Source: Jatrophihabitans sp. (GTDB lineage Bacteria; Actinomycetota; Actinomycetes; Mycobacteriales; Jatrophihabitantaceae). From it: DNA of 24,187 nucleotides. The first letter of the stretch is position 1, and each line of letters starts with the position of its first letter. The DNA is taken from positions 1 to 24,187 of the forward strand of contig SCQZ01000487.1 in assembly GCA_004299665.1 (NCBI GenBank). The letters run 5' to 3'. Below, piece after piece: positions 1-7,297 of this stretch. The notes below the pieces were generated by a model. The model saw only the letters and a list, made by a program, of their open reading frames with translations. It ran no database searches and was not told the DNA's origin. A program made the translations under genes and the position numbers.

Positions 1-734
1 AACGCCGCCACCAGGGAGCCCAGCACACTTCCGAAACCACCGATGATCACCACCGCGAACGCCTCGAGCACGAACGTGACCGCGATGTCGGGAACCATGC
101 TGAGGGTGGGGCCGGCCAGGCCGCCGCCCATGCCGGCGAAGAAGATGCCCAGCGCGAAGGTGGCGGCGAAGACCCGGTTGACGTTCACGCCGAGCAACTG
201 GGCCATCTGCCGGTCCTCGGCCACGGCGCTGATCTGGTGCCCGAACCGCGTGCCGTGCAGCACGATCTGCAGCACCACGACGGTGAGGACGCCGGCGGCC
301 AGCACGAGGATGCTGTAGCGCGGGATGAGCGCGGAGCCCAACCGCACCGGCTTGACCAGCGAGGCCGGCTGGGGCTGTGTCAGTGGGTCCTGGCCCCAGA
401 TCAGCTGGACCCCGCCTTCGAGGATGAGCAGCAGCGCATAGGTACCGAGCAGCGAGTTGATCTCGGGCATGCGGTACAGCCGGCGGAACACCACCAGTTC
501 GCTGACGTATCCCACCGCGGCGGTGACGGCGGAGGCGGCCAGCAGCAGCAGCACGAACGCCCAGGCCGCGTGCACCCGGCCGCCCATGAGCTGGTAGGCC
601 ATGTAGGCGCCGATGAGGAAGAAGCCGCCGTGCGCGAAGTTGACGACGCGCATCACGCCGAGGATCAAGGTCAGGCCGCTGGCGACCATGAAGATCAGCA
701 TGCCGTCGGTCAGCCCGGTCGCAAGGATGATCAC
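1..734 (-). CDS. Branched-chain amino acid-type ABC transporter permease (LivH family), C-terminus cut by window edge
   Basis: Inner-membrane permease of the hydrophobic amino acid/amide uptake (HAAT) ABC family, which imports branched-chain amino acids, amides or urea with a binding protein, LivM and two ATPases. About 244 codons are visible out of roughly 290 usual; the C-terminal end lies off the left edge. Seen: alternating hydrophobic segments, the N-terminal motif VNFAHGGFF (family LNxAHG), and near the edge NRVFAATFALGIFFAGMGGG followed by VIIGGFGSVLGS, both typical of LivH. The start is GTG at 734, with GGAGGA at 747-752, a long 12-nt spacing. An internal ATG 11 codons later is possible. 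It lies 81 bp downstream of the amidase on the same strand, so it is probably co-transcribed, with the other transporter genes beyond the edge. Substrate is not determinable; the context suggests an amide or its hydrolysis product. Confidence 0.88.
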   Translation of the reverse strand, partial: MIILATGLTDGMLIFMVASGLTLILGVMRVVNFAHGGFFLIGAYMAYQLMGGRVHAAWAFVLLLLAASAVTAAVGYVSELVVFRRLYRMPEINSLLGTYALLLILEGGVQLIWGQDPLTQPQPASLVKPVRLGSALIPRYSILVLAAGVLTVVVLQIVLHGTRFGHQISAVAEDRQMAQLLGVNVNRVFAATFALGIFFAGMGGGLAGPTLSMVPDIAVTFVLEAFAVVIIGGFGSVLGSLVAA

Positions 735-841
735 AGCCTCGGCAGCTCCTCCGTCCGCGCCCTGAGGTCCGCCGGCAGGACAACGCCTAGACGGTGCCAG
801 GGCTCCCCTGCAGTGTCAATGAAGCGGACCCGCGCCGCCAT
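731..841 (-). CDS. Doubtful 36-codon ORF overlapping the amidase end and the livH start
   Basis: An ATG at 841 opens 36 codons. They run out of frame over the last codons of the amidase and end in TGA at 731-733, overlapping the livH-type GTG start by 4 bases, a typical translational-coupling geometry. The peptide (starting MAARVRFIDTAGEPWH) has no recognised domain. Six of 36 third positions are A or T, somewhat more than neighbouring genes. No convincing ribosome site precedes it. It could be a small coupling peptide, chance, or an amidase tail if there were a frameshift near 830. The amidase already ends where its family normally does, so chance is the default. Confidence 0.2.
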   Translation of the reverse strand: MAARVRFIDTAGEPWHRLGVVLPADLRARTEELPRL

Positions 842-2288
842 CGTTCCAGACCGACGTCCCCGGATGGTGCCGCGACCAGCCGAGCCGGTCCTCGACCTGT
901 CCGGCCACGGCCAGCAGCAGGCCGTCCCGCCCGTACCCGGCGACGAGTTGGGCCCCGACGGGCAGGCCGGACGCGGTGCGGTGGGCCGGGATCGAGATCG
1001 CCGGCTGCCCGGTGATGTTGAACGGTGCCGTGAACTCGCCGAGGCGCGCCACGTCCCCGGGGGAGGGCGCCGGGCCGAGGTAGCCCAGCCGGGGAGGCGG
1101 CTCGGGGAGCGTCGGCGTGAGCAGGATGTCCACCTCGGCCGTCTCGGTGCAGACGCGCCGCGCGAACGCCTGCAGGTACTCGAGCGACTCGACATAGCGT
1201 GCTGCTCCGACCGCCCGCCCGTGCTCGGCGAGGGTCCAGTTGCGGGCCTCGACGTCGTCCGCGCCGATGTGGGTACCCAGCACCTGCTCCCAGCGCCGCA
1301 GGTCGCGGTCCACCGATACCGCGAACACGTCGAGGAAGTGCCCGCCGAGGCGCTCGTCGTCCAGCGCCCGCACCGGCACCTCGCGCACGTCGTGGCCGGC
1401 GTCCTCGAGAGCCGCAGCGACACGATCGGTGGCCGCGACGCACTCGTCGTGCGCCGGGCCGGCATCGACCGGTATCCGCGTCCGGACGCCGATCCGCAAC
1501 CGGGGTGGTCCGACCTCGACGGCGGCGAGCAGCGGGGTGTCGAGCGGCGGAGCCGGGCACGGATCGCCGGGTTCGGCGCCGACGATCGCGTCGAGCACCG
1601 CCGCCGTGTCGCGCACGGTCCGGGTCAGGACGCCCTCGTGCGCGAGCATCGCCCAGTAGTCGCCGAACTGCGGCCCGAGGCTCGTGCGGCCGCGGGTCGG
1701 TTTCAGGCCGACCACCCCGCAGGCGCTGGCCGGGACGCGGATGGAGCCACCCATGTCGTTGCCGTGCGCGACGGCCACCATCCCGCACGCGACGGCCGCG
1801 GCGGATCCGCCGCTCGAACCGCCGGCGGTGAACGCCGGGTCCCACGGGTTGCGGGTGGGGCCGAAGGCGACCGGCTCGGTGGTGAACGCGGTGGCCAGTT
1901 CCGGGGCGTTCGTCCGGCCCAGGAACAGGAAGCCGGCACGGCGGAACCTCGCGGCCAGGTACGAATCCGTGCGGGCGCGCCAGCCCCGATCGCGCAGCAG
2001 GCGCATGCCGAGTTGGTACGGCTCGCCGGCAATCTGGCAGAGCACGTCCTTGACGAGCAGTGGCACGCCGGCGAACGGTGCGGCGGCACGGCCCGGGACG
2101 ATCCGGTCGGCAGCGGCGCGGGCGGCGGCGAAGGTGCGGTGCACGACGGCGTTGACGGACGGGTCGAGTTCGGCGATGGCGGCGATGGCGGCCTCGACCA
2201 GCGCCGCGGGGCTCGCCGCGCCGTGTCGGACCAGGGCAGCCTGCCCGATCGCGTCGTGGGTCATCAGGCTGCGCGGCGATGCCTGCAC
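816..2288 (-). CDS. Amidase (amidase signature family)
   Basis: Cytoplasmic hydrolase of 490 residues that cleaves a carboxamide to acid plus ammonia or amine. The Lys-cisSer-Ser triad is complete: Lys80 in LLVKDV, Ser158 in GGSSGGSAAAV, and nucleophile Ser182 in NDMGGSIRVPA. The 24-residue Ser-Ser spacing matches the family. The C-terminal half has the expected FNITGQPAISIP region, and the length is normal. Start: an open frame extends upstream to 2408, but a GTG at 2288 has AAGGAGG (2294-2300) five bases before it, so I chose that; an ATG at 2264 lacks such a site. Divergent from the cyclase/PrpD/amidohydrolase operon and followed 81 bp later by a LivH-type permease. This suggests that it removes an amide from an imported or ring-opened compound. 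Exact substrate unknown. Confidence 0.93.
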   Translation of the reverse strand: MQASPRSLMTHDAIGQAALVRHGAASPAALVEAAIAAIAELDPSVNAVVHRTFAAARAAADRIVPGRAAAPFAGVPLLVKDVLCQIAGEPYQLGMRLLRDRGWRARTDSYLAARFRRAGFLFLGRTNAPELATAFTTEPVAFGPTRNPWDPAFTAGGSSGGSAAAVACGMVAVAHGNDMGGSIRVPASACGVVGLKPTRGRTSLGPQFGDYWAMLAHEGVLTRTVRDTAAVLDAIVGAEPGDPCPAPPLDTPLLAAVEVGPPRLRIGVRTRIPVDAGPAHDECVAATDRVAAALEDAGHDVREVPVRALDDERLGGHFLDVFAVSVDRDLRRWEQVLGTHIGADDVEARNWTLAEHGRAVGAARYVESLEYLQAFARRVCTETAEVDILLTPTLPEPPPRLGYLGPAPSPGDVARLGEFTAPFNITGQPAISIPAHRTASGLPVGAQLVAGYGRDGLLLAVAGQVEDRLGWSRHHPGTSVWNDGGAGPLH

Positions 2289-2293
2289 CCCCG

Positions 2294-2300
2294 CCTCCTT
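2294..2300 (-). promoter_or_regulatory. Ribosome binding site that fixes the amidase start
   Basis: AAGGAGG read on the minus strand, five bases before the GTG at 2288. It supports that start over the upstream GTG at 2408 and the downstream ATG at 2264. Confidence 0.75.
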
Positions 2301-2431
2301 CGTCGACAAACTGCCGCTAGAGTGCCAACATACAGCGGTTGAAACGATGTTCCGATAACCAAAACATGCCGGGAGCGCCGACACGGCGCCTGCCGGGTCG
2401 GTGGCCACGGCCGGAGCGCGGTCGTGCTGCG
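2301..2431. promoter_or_regulatory. Divergent promoter region of the amide-catabolic cluster
   Basis: The 161-bp gap between the divergent amidase and cyclase genes holds a relatively A/T-rich patch (about 2303-2376), conspicuous in this GC-rich window. On the minus strand TATGTT at 2332-2327 fits the actinobacterial TANNNT -10 and would give a leader of about 30 nt; no good -35 is visible. AACAT (2327-2331) and ATGTT (2347-2351) form a 5-bp inverted repeat spaced by 15 bases that overlaps this -10, a possible regulator site. No regulator gene is in the window. Confidence 0.4.
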
Positions 2432-2449
2432 AGAGGAGATGGTGCTGCG

Positions 2450-3268
2450 GTGGCGGACCGGGTGCTGGAGGCCGTTCAGGCGGGTGTGCGCATCGTCGAC
2501 CTGGGCCGCCAGCTGTTCGCGGGGATGCCGCAGTCGCCGAACCACCCGCAGTTCATGCACGTGCTGCCGCGTCGGCACGGTGACAGCTACCGCCCGGACG
2601 GGGATTCCGCGGCGAACGACCTGCTGGTGACCGGGACCCATGTGGGCACCCACATCGACGCGTTCGCGCACGTCTCGCACCAGGGTGCGCTGCACGGTGG
2701 CGCGCCGGTCGCCGAGGTCATGGATCACGGCCGGTTCCTGCAGCACGGGGTGCACACGATCGCGCCGATGGTGCGGCGGGGCGTGTTGCTGGACGTGGCG
2801 GCGTGCCTGGGTGTGGACCGGTGCGCGGCCGCGTACGAGATCACGGCGGCGGACCTGGACGCGACCGTGGCGCGGCAGGGGACGGACGTGCGTGCCGGTG
2901 ACGTCGTGCTGATCCGCAGCGGGTGGGGCGCGCTCTTCGACGAGGGCACCGCGGCGTACCTGGGGAAGGAGTCCGGGGTGCCGGGGGTGGGCGCGCAGGG
3001 GGCCCGCTGGCTGGTGGACCACGGGGTTCACGCGGCCGGCGCGGACACGATCGCGTTCGAGCGGCTGGCTCCGGGCAGCGGGCACGCGAACCTGCCCGCG
3101 CACCGGTTGCTGCTGGTCGACGGCGGCGTGTACATCGTCGAGACGCTGAACCTGGAGGAGCTATCGCTTCTCGGCGCGTACGAGTTCACCTTCGTGCTGG
3201 TGCCGCTGAACATCCTCGGGGCGACCGGCTCGCCGGTACGGCCGCTGGCGGTGCTCGCCGATGGCTGA
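2450..3268 (+). CDS. Cyclase-family metal-dependent hydrolase (kynurenine formamidase-like)
   Basis: A 272-residue protein of the cyclase/KynB superfamily, metalloenzymes that hydrolyse amides or cyclic amides; kynurenine formamidase and isatin hydrolase are characterised members. The family motif HxGTHxDxxxH is present as HVGTHIDAFAH at residues 64-74, giving ligands His64, His68, Asp70 and His74. The proline usual within the motif is Phe here. Start: GTG at 2450, with AGAGGAG at 2432-2438, 11 bases upstream; the frame is open upstream to 2339 without a better site. It is the first gene of a rightward three-gene operon and overlaps the MmgE/PrpD gene by 8 bases. No tryptophan-catabolism gene is nearby, so a kynurenine role is unlikely. 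I infer opening or hydrolysis of a ring amide in the cluster's pathway. Confidence 0.88.
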   Translation: MADRVLEAVQAGVRIVDLGRQLFAGMPQSPNHPQFMHVLPRRHGDSYRPDGDSAANDLLVTGTHVGTHIDAFAHVSHQGALHGGAPVAEVMDHGRFLQHGVHTIAPMVRRGVLLDVAACLGVDRCAAAYEITAADLDATVARQGTDVRAGDVVLIRSGWGALFDEGTAAYLGKESGVPGVGAQGARWLVDHGVHAAGADTIAFERLAPGSGHANLPAHRLLLVDGGVYIVETLNLEELSLLGAYEFTFVLVPLNILGATGSPVRPLAVLADG

Positions 3269-4778
3269 GCACCCGGCGCAGTACCCGGTCGGGTCGCTGA
3301 CCCTGGCCGAGGAGATCGGCCGCTTCGCCGCGGCGAGCGACGCGCGTACCGTGCCGCCGGAGGTGATGGACAGCGCCCGGTCGCGGGTGCTGGACACGCT
3401 CGGCATCTGCGTGGCGGCCGGCTCGCTGGCGACCAGCGCGGCCGCCCGTGCCTGGGCGCGGGAGCAGGGCGGGTCGGGCCAGGCGAACGCGATCGGGGTG
3501 CGCGAGCGGTTGCCCGCCCCGCTGGCCGCGTTCGTCAACGGCACCCTGGCGCATTCGCTGGACTACGACGACACGCATCTGCCCTCGGTGTTGCACCCGA
3601 GCGCGTCGGTAATACCCGCTGCGCTGGCCGCCGCGCAGTGGTGCGGGTCGGACGGCGGCGAGACACTCGCGGCCATCGCCGTCGGACTGGAGGTCTGCGT
3701 TCGGCTGGGGATGGCGGGTTACGACCCGGTCGCGAAGAACTCGACCTTCTTCGAACACGGCCAGCACGCGACGTCGATCTGCGGAACCGTCGGCGCCGCC
3801 GTCGCGGCGGCGCGACTGGCCGGGCTGGACGCCGACGGGATCACGCACGCTGTCGGGGTGTCCGCGTCCATGGCCTCGGGCGTGATCGAGGCGAACCGCA
3901 CCGGCGGGACGGTCAAGCGGCTGCACTGCGGCTGGGCGGCGCACTCCGGGGTCAGCGCGGCCGCGCTGGTGCGGCACGGTTTCACCGGGCCGCCGACGGT
4001 GCTCGAGGGCCGGTTCGGGTTCTTCCAGGCGTGGCTGCACGGCGTGTTCGACCCCGAGGCGATCACGGCAGGACTCGGCGAGCAGTGGGCGGTCCCCGGG
4101 ATCTTCTTCAAGCCGTACCCCGCGAACCACTTCACCCACGCGGCGGTCGACGCGGCGGCGCAGTTGCGGGCCGAGGGTCTGAGCGCCGACCTGGTCGCCC
4201 ACGCCAGGCTGGGCGTCCCCACGGCGACGGTGCGCACGATCGGCGAGCCGATCGAGGTCAAGCGGGCGCCGCAGACCGGTTACATGGCGCAGTTCAGCGG
4301 GCCGTACGCGGTCGCGGTCGGGCTGTTCGGCGGCACGGGTCTGGGCGCCGGCCTGGCCGACTACACCGACGAGCTCGCGACCGATCCCGCGCGGCGGCTG
4401 CTGATGTCAAAGGTCGAGGTCGTCGCGGATCCGCGCTGCGACGCGATCTTCCCGTACCAGTTCCCCGCGGTGCTGGACGTGCGCACCACCGACGGGCGGC
4501 AGTTGCACGCCGAGGTCCTCGCCAACCGGGGCGGACCGCAGCGGCCGCTGAGCTACGACGAGCTCGCCACGAAATTCGCCGACAACGCCGCGCGGGTGCT
4601 GGACGCGACCCGCGCCGAGCGGGTGCGTGAGGCGGTCTCCGGGCTCGGGCGGCATGCCGGCAGCGGTGTCGAGGACCTGTTCACCGACCTCATCGATCCG
4701 CTCGATCCCACCGATTCCACCGTTTCCACCGATCTCATCAGTGCCGGGCACGGCAGAAGGGCAGGCGAGGTCCGATGA
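3261..4778 (+). CDS. MmgE/PrpD family protein
   Basis: A 505-residue member of the family that includes 2-methylcitrate dehydratase (PrpD) and cis-aconitate decarboxylase, enzymes that eliminate water or CO2 from polycarboxylates. Seen: the hallmark SLDYDDTHLPSVLHPSA block (about residues 99-115, with Asp101, Asp103, Asp104, His106 and His112) and KRLHCGWAAHSG (about 215-226). No 2-methylcitrate synthase or prpB neighbour exists, so this is not the propionate-pathway enzyme. The ATG at 3261 overlaps the cyclase stop by 8 bases, and its own TGA overlaps the next gene's ATG (ATGA), so the three genes are translationally coupled. The tail is low-complexity, encoded by three 9-bp repeats (4706-4732). 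Probable role: dehydration, decarboxylation or isomerisation of an intermediate in amide or ureide breakdown; substrate unknown. Confidence 0.9.
   Translation: MAEHPAQYPVGSLTLAEEIGRFAAASDARTVPPEVMDSARSRVLDTLGICVAAGSLATSAAARAWAREQGGSGQANAIGVRERLPAPLAAFVNGTLAHSLDYDDTHLPSVLHPSASVIPAALAAAQWCGSDGGETLAAIAVGLEVCVRLGMAGYDPVAKNSTFFEHGQHATSICGTVGAAVAAARLAGLDADGITHAVGVSASMASGVIEANRTGGTVKRLHCGWAAHSGVSAAALVRHGFTGPPTVLEGRFGFFQAWLHGVFDPEAITAGLGEQWAVPGIFFKPYPANHFTHAAVDAAAQLRAEGLSADLVAHARLGVPTATVRTIGEPIEVKRAPQTGYMAQFSGPYAVAVGLFGGTGLGAGLADYTDELATDPARRLLMSKVEVVADPRCDAIFPYQFPAVLDVRTTDGRQLHAEVLANRGGPQRPLSYDELATKFADNAARVLDATRAERVREAVSGLGRHAGSGVEDLFTDLIDPLDPTDSTVSTDLISAGHGRRAGEVR
4706..4732 (+). repeat. Three tandem 9-bp repeats in the MmgE/PrpD 3' end
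   Basis: Three adjacent copies of a unit close to TTCCACCGA (4706-4714 TCCCACCGA, 4715-4723 TTCCACCGT, 4724-4732 TTCCACCGA). They encode a Pro/Thr/Ser/Asp-rich tail with Thr at the same place in each unit. In-frame by length, so copy-number change would not disrupt the gene. Confidence 0.6.
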
Positions 4779-6262
4779 CGCGACCGCATGACCTGGTCAT
4801 AACGAACGCGCGGGTCGTCAGCCCCGACTCCGACGACGTCCTGGTCGCCGATATCGCCGTCGACGGCGGGTCGGTCACCGAGGTGCGGGCCGGGATCGAC
4901 GCCTCGGCGGCGAAGTCGGTGTTCGACGCCGGTGGGCGGTTGGCGTTCCCGGGGGCGGTGGACGCGCACCAGCACTGGGGCATCTACAACCCGTTGGCCC
5001 AGGACGCGGCCTCGGAGAGCAGCGCGTCTGCGCAGGGCGGGGTCACGACCGGTATCACCTACATCCGGACCGGCCAGTACTACCTGAACCAGTCGGGGCC
5101 GTACCGGCAGTTCCTGCCGAAGGTGCTCGACGCGGCGGCGGGCCGGGCGTTCATCGACTACAGCTTCCACGTGGCCCCAATGATGCGCGAGCACATCGAG
5201 GAGATCCCGGACCTGATCGGCGAGTTCGGCGTCACGTCGTTCAAGATCTTCATGTTCTACGGGGGGTTCGGGCTGCACGGCGCCTCGGCCGACCAGCGCA
5301 AGTTCCTCATGATCCCCGAGGACGAGCACTACGACGTGGCGCACTTCGAGTTCGTGATGCGCGGCGTGCAGGCGGCCCGCGAGCGGTTCCCCGAGATCGC
5401 GGACGACATCTCGCTGTCGCTGCACTGCGAGACCGCCGAGATCATGCGCGCCTACCAGGCGATCGTGCAGCGGGAGGACCGGCTGCGGGGCCTGGAGGCC
5501 TACAGCGCCTCCCGGCCCCCGCACTCGGAGGGGCTCGCCGTCGCCATCGCCTCCTACCTCGCGCACGCGACGGCGCTGCCGACGATCAACCTGCTGCACC
5601 TGTCCTCGGCCGCCGCGATGGACTCCGCGATGCGGATGGCCACCGCGTTCCCGAACATCGACTTCCGGCGCGAGGTCACGATCGGGCACCTGCTCGCCGA
5701 CTTCACCACCGCCCACGGCCTGGGCGGCAAGGTCAACCCGCCGCTGCGCTCGCGCCAGGACGTCGAGGCACTGTGGGAGCACGTCCTGGCCGGGAACGTG
5801 GACTGGGTCGTCTCCGACCACGCCTGCTGCCGCGACGAGGTGAAGTTCGGCGTGCCGCGCGAGGACATCTGGGTCGCCAAGTCGGGCTTCGGGGGCGCGG
5901 AGTACCTGCTGCCCGGCCTGGTCAGCGAGGGCGTGCCCCGCGGCCTGTCACACCGCCGCATCGCCGAGTTGCTGTCCACGAACCCGGCACGCCGGTTCGG
6001 ACTGCACACCAAGGGCAAGATCGCCGCTGGCTACGACGCCGACATCGCCCTCGTCGACGACGACGCACCCTGGACCGTCCACGCCGCCGACTCGGCCTCC
6101 ACCCAGGAATACACGCCGTTCGAAGGATTCCCACTCACCGCCCGCGTCACCGACACCTTCTTGCGCGGGCGGCGCATCATGCACGACGGCCACATCCTGG
6201 GCGAACCCGAAGGCCGGTTCATCCGCCGGCCCGCCCCCCGGCCCGCTTCCCCCCTCGTGTGA
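4775..6262 (+). CDS. Dihydropyrimidinase/hydantoinase-like amidohydrolase
   Basis: A 495-residue TIM-barrel metal-dependent hydrolase of the dihydroorotase/dihydropyrimidinase/allantoinase group, which opens cyclic amides and ureides. The binuclear metal set looks complete: His65 and His67 in VDAHQHWG, a probable carboxylated Lys157 in TSFKIFMFYGG, His in LSLHCET, His in NLLHLSS, and Asp in VVSDHACCRDE. The N-terminal beta-sandwich (LVITNARVVSP, DIAVDGG) and the C-terminal GKIAAGYDADIALVD strand are typical. The ATG at 4775 lies in an ATGA overlap with the MmgE/PrpD stop. The last codons and TGA fall inside the left arm of a large inverted repeat. Specificity (hydantoin, dihydropyrimidine, allantoin or other) cannot be read from sequence. 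With the amidase and cyclase it makes a cyclic amide or ureide the likely substrate of the cluster. Confidence 0.92.
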   Translation: MTRPHDLVITNARVVSPDSDDVLVADIAVDGGSVTEVRAGIDASAAKSVFDAGGRLAFPGAVDAHQHWGIYNPLAQDAASESSASAQGGVTTGITYIRTGQYYLNQSGPYRQFLPKVLDAAAGRAFIDYSFHVAPMMREHIEEIPDLIGEFGVTSFKIFMFYGGFGLHGASADQRKFLMIPEDEHYDVAHFEFVMRGVQAARERFPEIADDISLSLHCETAEIMRAYQAIVQREDRLRGLEAYSASRPPHSEGLAVAIASYLAHATALPTINLLHLSSAAAMDSAMRMATAFPNIDFRREVTIGHLLADFTTAHGLGGKVNPPLRSRQDVEALWEHVLAGNVDWVVSDHACCRDEVKFGVPREDIWVAKSGFGGAEYLLPGLVSEGVPRGLSHRRIAELLSTNPARRFGLHTKGKIAAGYDADIALVDDDAPWTVHAADSASTQEYTPFEGFPLTARVTDTFLRGRRIMHDGHILGEPEGRFIRRPAPRPASPLV

Positions 6263-6304
6263 CCACAATCCGGGCGGAAATCTGGTCACACGAGGGGGGA
6301 AGCG
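6244..6304. terminator. Probable bidirectional terminator: perfect 22-bp inverted repeat
   Basis: Arms 6244-6265 and 6283-6304 are perfect reverse complements (22 of 22), separated by 17 bases in which TCC (6269-6271) can pair with GGA (6276-6278). The repeat lies between convergent genes whose stops are at 6262 and 6332, and it contains the stop of the rightward gene. There is no T-tract, as is common for actinobacterial terminators. It should stop transcription from both sides. Confidence 0.75.
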
Positions 6305-6325
6305 CACCCGTGCGGCGCACGGGTG
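6305..6325 (-). terminator. Second short hairpin after the TauE/SafE gene
   Basis: CACCCGTGC (6305-6313) and GCACGGGTG (6317-6325) form a 9-bp stem with a 3-base loop, immediately downstream of the leftward TauE stop (6332-6334) and abutting the 22-bp repeat. The two in tandem probably terminate the sulfur operon. Confidence 0.55.
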
Positions 6326-6331
6326 GCGCGG

Positions 6332-7222
6332 CTACGACGCGAGGCCGCTGATGCTCCGGACGGCAACGTAGGCCGCCAGCAGCACGAGCAGCACCGCAAA
6401 CGCACGGGTCAGGGTGTCACCGGAGATCCTGTCCGAGATCCGCTTGCCCAGCAGCGACCCGGCGATCGCCGCCGCGGTGAAGGGCACGATGACACCCCAC
6501 TGGAAGCTCTCGTGACCCGCGCGCGCCGCCAGTGCGGCCGCCGAGTTGATGGCGATCACCAGCAGCGAGGTGCCGACCGCCTCCGGCATCGTGTATCCCA
6601 GCGCGAGCGTCAGGGCCGGGACGATCACGAATCCCCCGCCCACACCGAAGAGCCCGGTCAGGAAGCCGACGGCCAGCCCGGCCACCGCCATCCGGACGAG
6701 CGCCGACCGCGAAGCGACCGGCGGCCGACCGGCGATCCGGGGCGCTGCGGTCCGGGGGCGGACGGCCACGCCCCGAACCGGGCCCGGCCGGCAATCCGGC
6801 GCGACCCCGGTTCCCCCGGCGGGTTCGGGCAGGGGGTCCCGATGCGGCACGGCGCCGGACTCGCCCCGTAGCCGCCGGAGCATGCCGGTGGCGGCAAGCA
6901 GCAGCAGGCCGGCGAAGGCGAGCAGCAACGCGTTCGCATCGATCATCCGGTTGACCCAACTGCCGGCGAAGCTGGTGACCACGCCGGCCACGCCGAACGC
7001 GATGCCGGCGCCCCAGCGCACCCGCCCGGCGCGGGCGTGACCCACAGCGCCCGCCAGTGACGTGATCCCCACGATCACCAGGCTCGCCGTGGTGGCCCGA
7101 CCCACGGGCTCGCCGAGGGCGTAGACGAGGGCCGGGACGGTCAGCACCGACCCCCCGCCGCCGAGCGCCCCGAGCGAGACGCCGATGACGGCACCGAGTA
7201 CGGCGACCAGGACCGGCATCAC
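6332..7222 (-). CDS. Sulfite exporter TauE/SafE family membrane protein
   Basis: A 296-residue inner-membrane protein of the TauE/SafE family, exporters of sulfite, thiosulfate or related anions. The fold's internal duplication is visible: GALGGGGSVLTVPALV at residues 19-34 and GLFGVGGGFVIVPALT at 190-205, each followed by several hydrophobic helices (about 7-8 in total). A Pro/Arg-rich hydrophilic linker of about 60 residues (roughly 115-176) joins the halves, longer than I would expect. The start is GTG at 7222, followed directly by ATG at 7219, which is equally possible; no strong ribosome site is seen. It is the last gene of the operon after the CstB-like dioxygenase, 75 bp away, with a 6-bp hairpin (7261-7278) between. 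By analogy with cst operons it would export sulfite or thiosulfate produced by that enzyme. Confidence 0.9.
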   Translation of the reverse strand: MMPVLVAVLGAVIGVSLGALGGGGSVLTVPALVYALGEPVGRATTASLVIVGITSLAGAVGHARAGRVRWGAGIAFGVAGVVTSFAGSWVNRMIDANALLLAFAGLLLLAATGMLRRLRGESGAVPHRDPLPEPAGGTGVAPDCRPGPVRGVAVRPRTAAPRIAGRPPVASRSALVRMAVAGLAVGFLTGLFGVGGGFVIVPALTLALGYTMPEAVGTSLLVIAINSAAALAARAGHESFQWGVIVPFTAAAIAGSLLGKRISDRISGDTLTRAFAVLLVLLAAYVAVRSISGLAS

Positions 7223-7260
7223 GCACCCGCATCCGGCCGGCGCGCGACGTCCGGGCCGAA

Positions 7261-7278
7261 CGCCCGCATCGCCGGGCG
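7261..7278 (-). other. Intercistronic hairpin between the dioxygenase and TauE genes
   Basis: CGCCCG (7261-7266) pairs with CGGGCG (7273-7278) around a 6-base loop in the 75-bp gap. It could set differential expression or mRNA stability of the two cistrons. Such short GC hairpins also arise by chance here. Confidence 0.3.
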
Positions 7279-7297
7279 GCTCCCCACGCGGTCGACC

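Noticed and set aside
816..850. Possible frameshift truncating the amidase
   Set aside because: The alternative frame continues 30-odd plausible residues, but the annotated end lies just after the usual family C-terminal segment, so no truncation is needed.
237..2342. 701-codon plus-strand open frame opposite the amidase and LivH genes
   Set aside because: It is antisense to two clearly recognisable genes. Its product is rich in Arg, Gly, His and Gln with no domain, as expected from GC-rich antisense frames.
3261..4778. Assignment of the MmgE/PrpD gene as 2-methylcitrate dehydratase prpD
   Set aside because: No prpB, prpC or acnD neighbours; the operon is made of amide hydrolases, so only the family name is supported.
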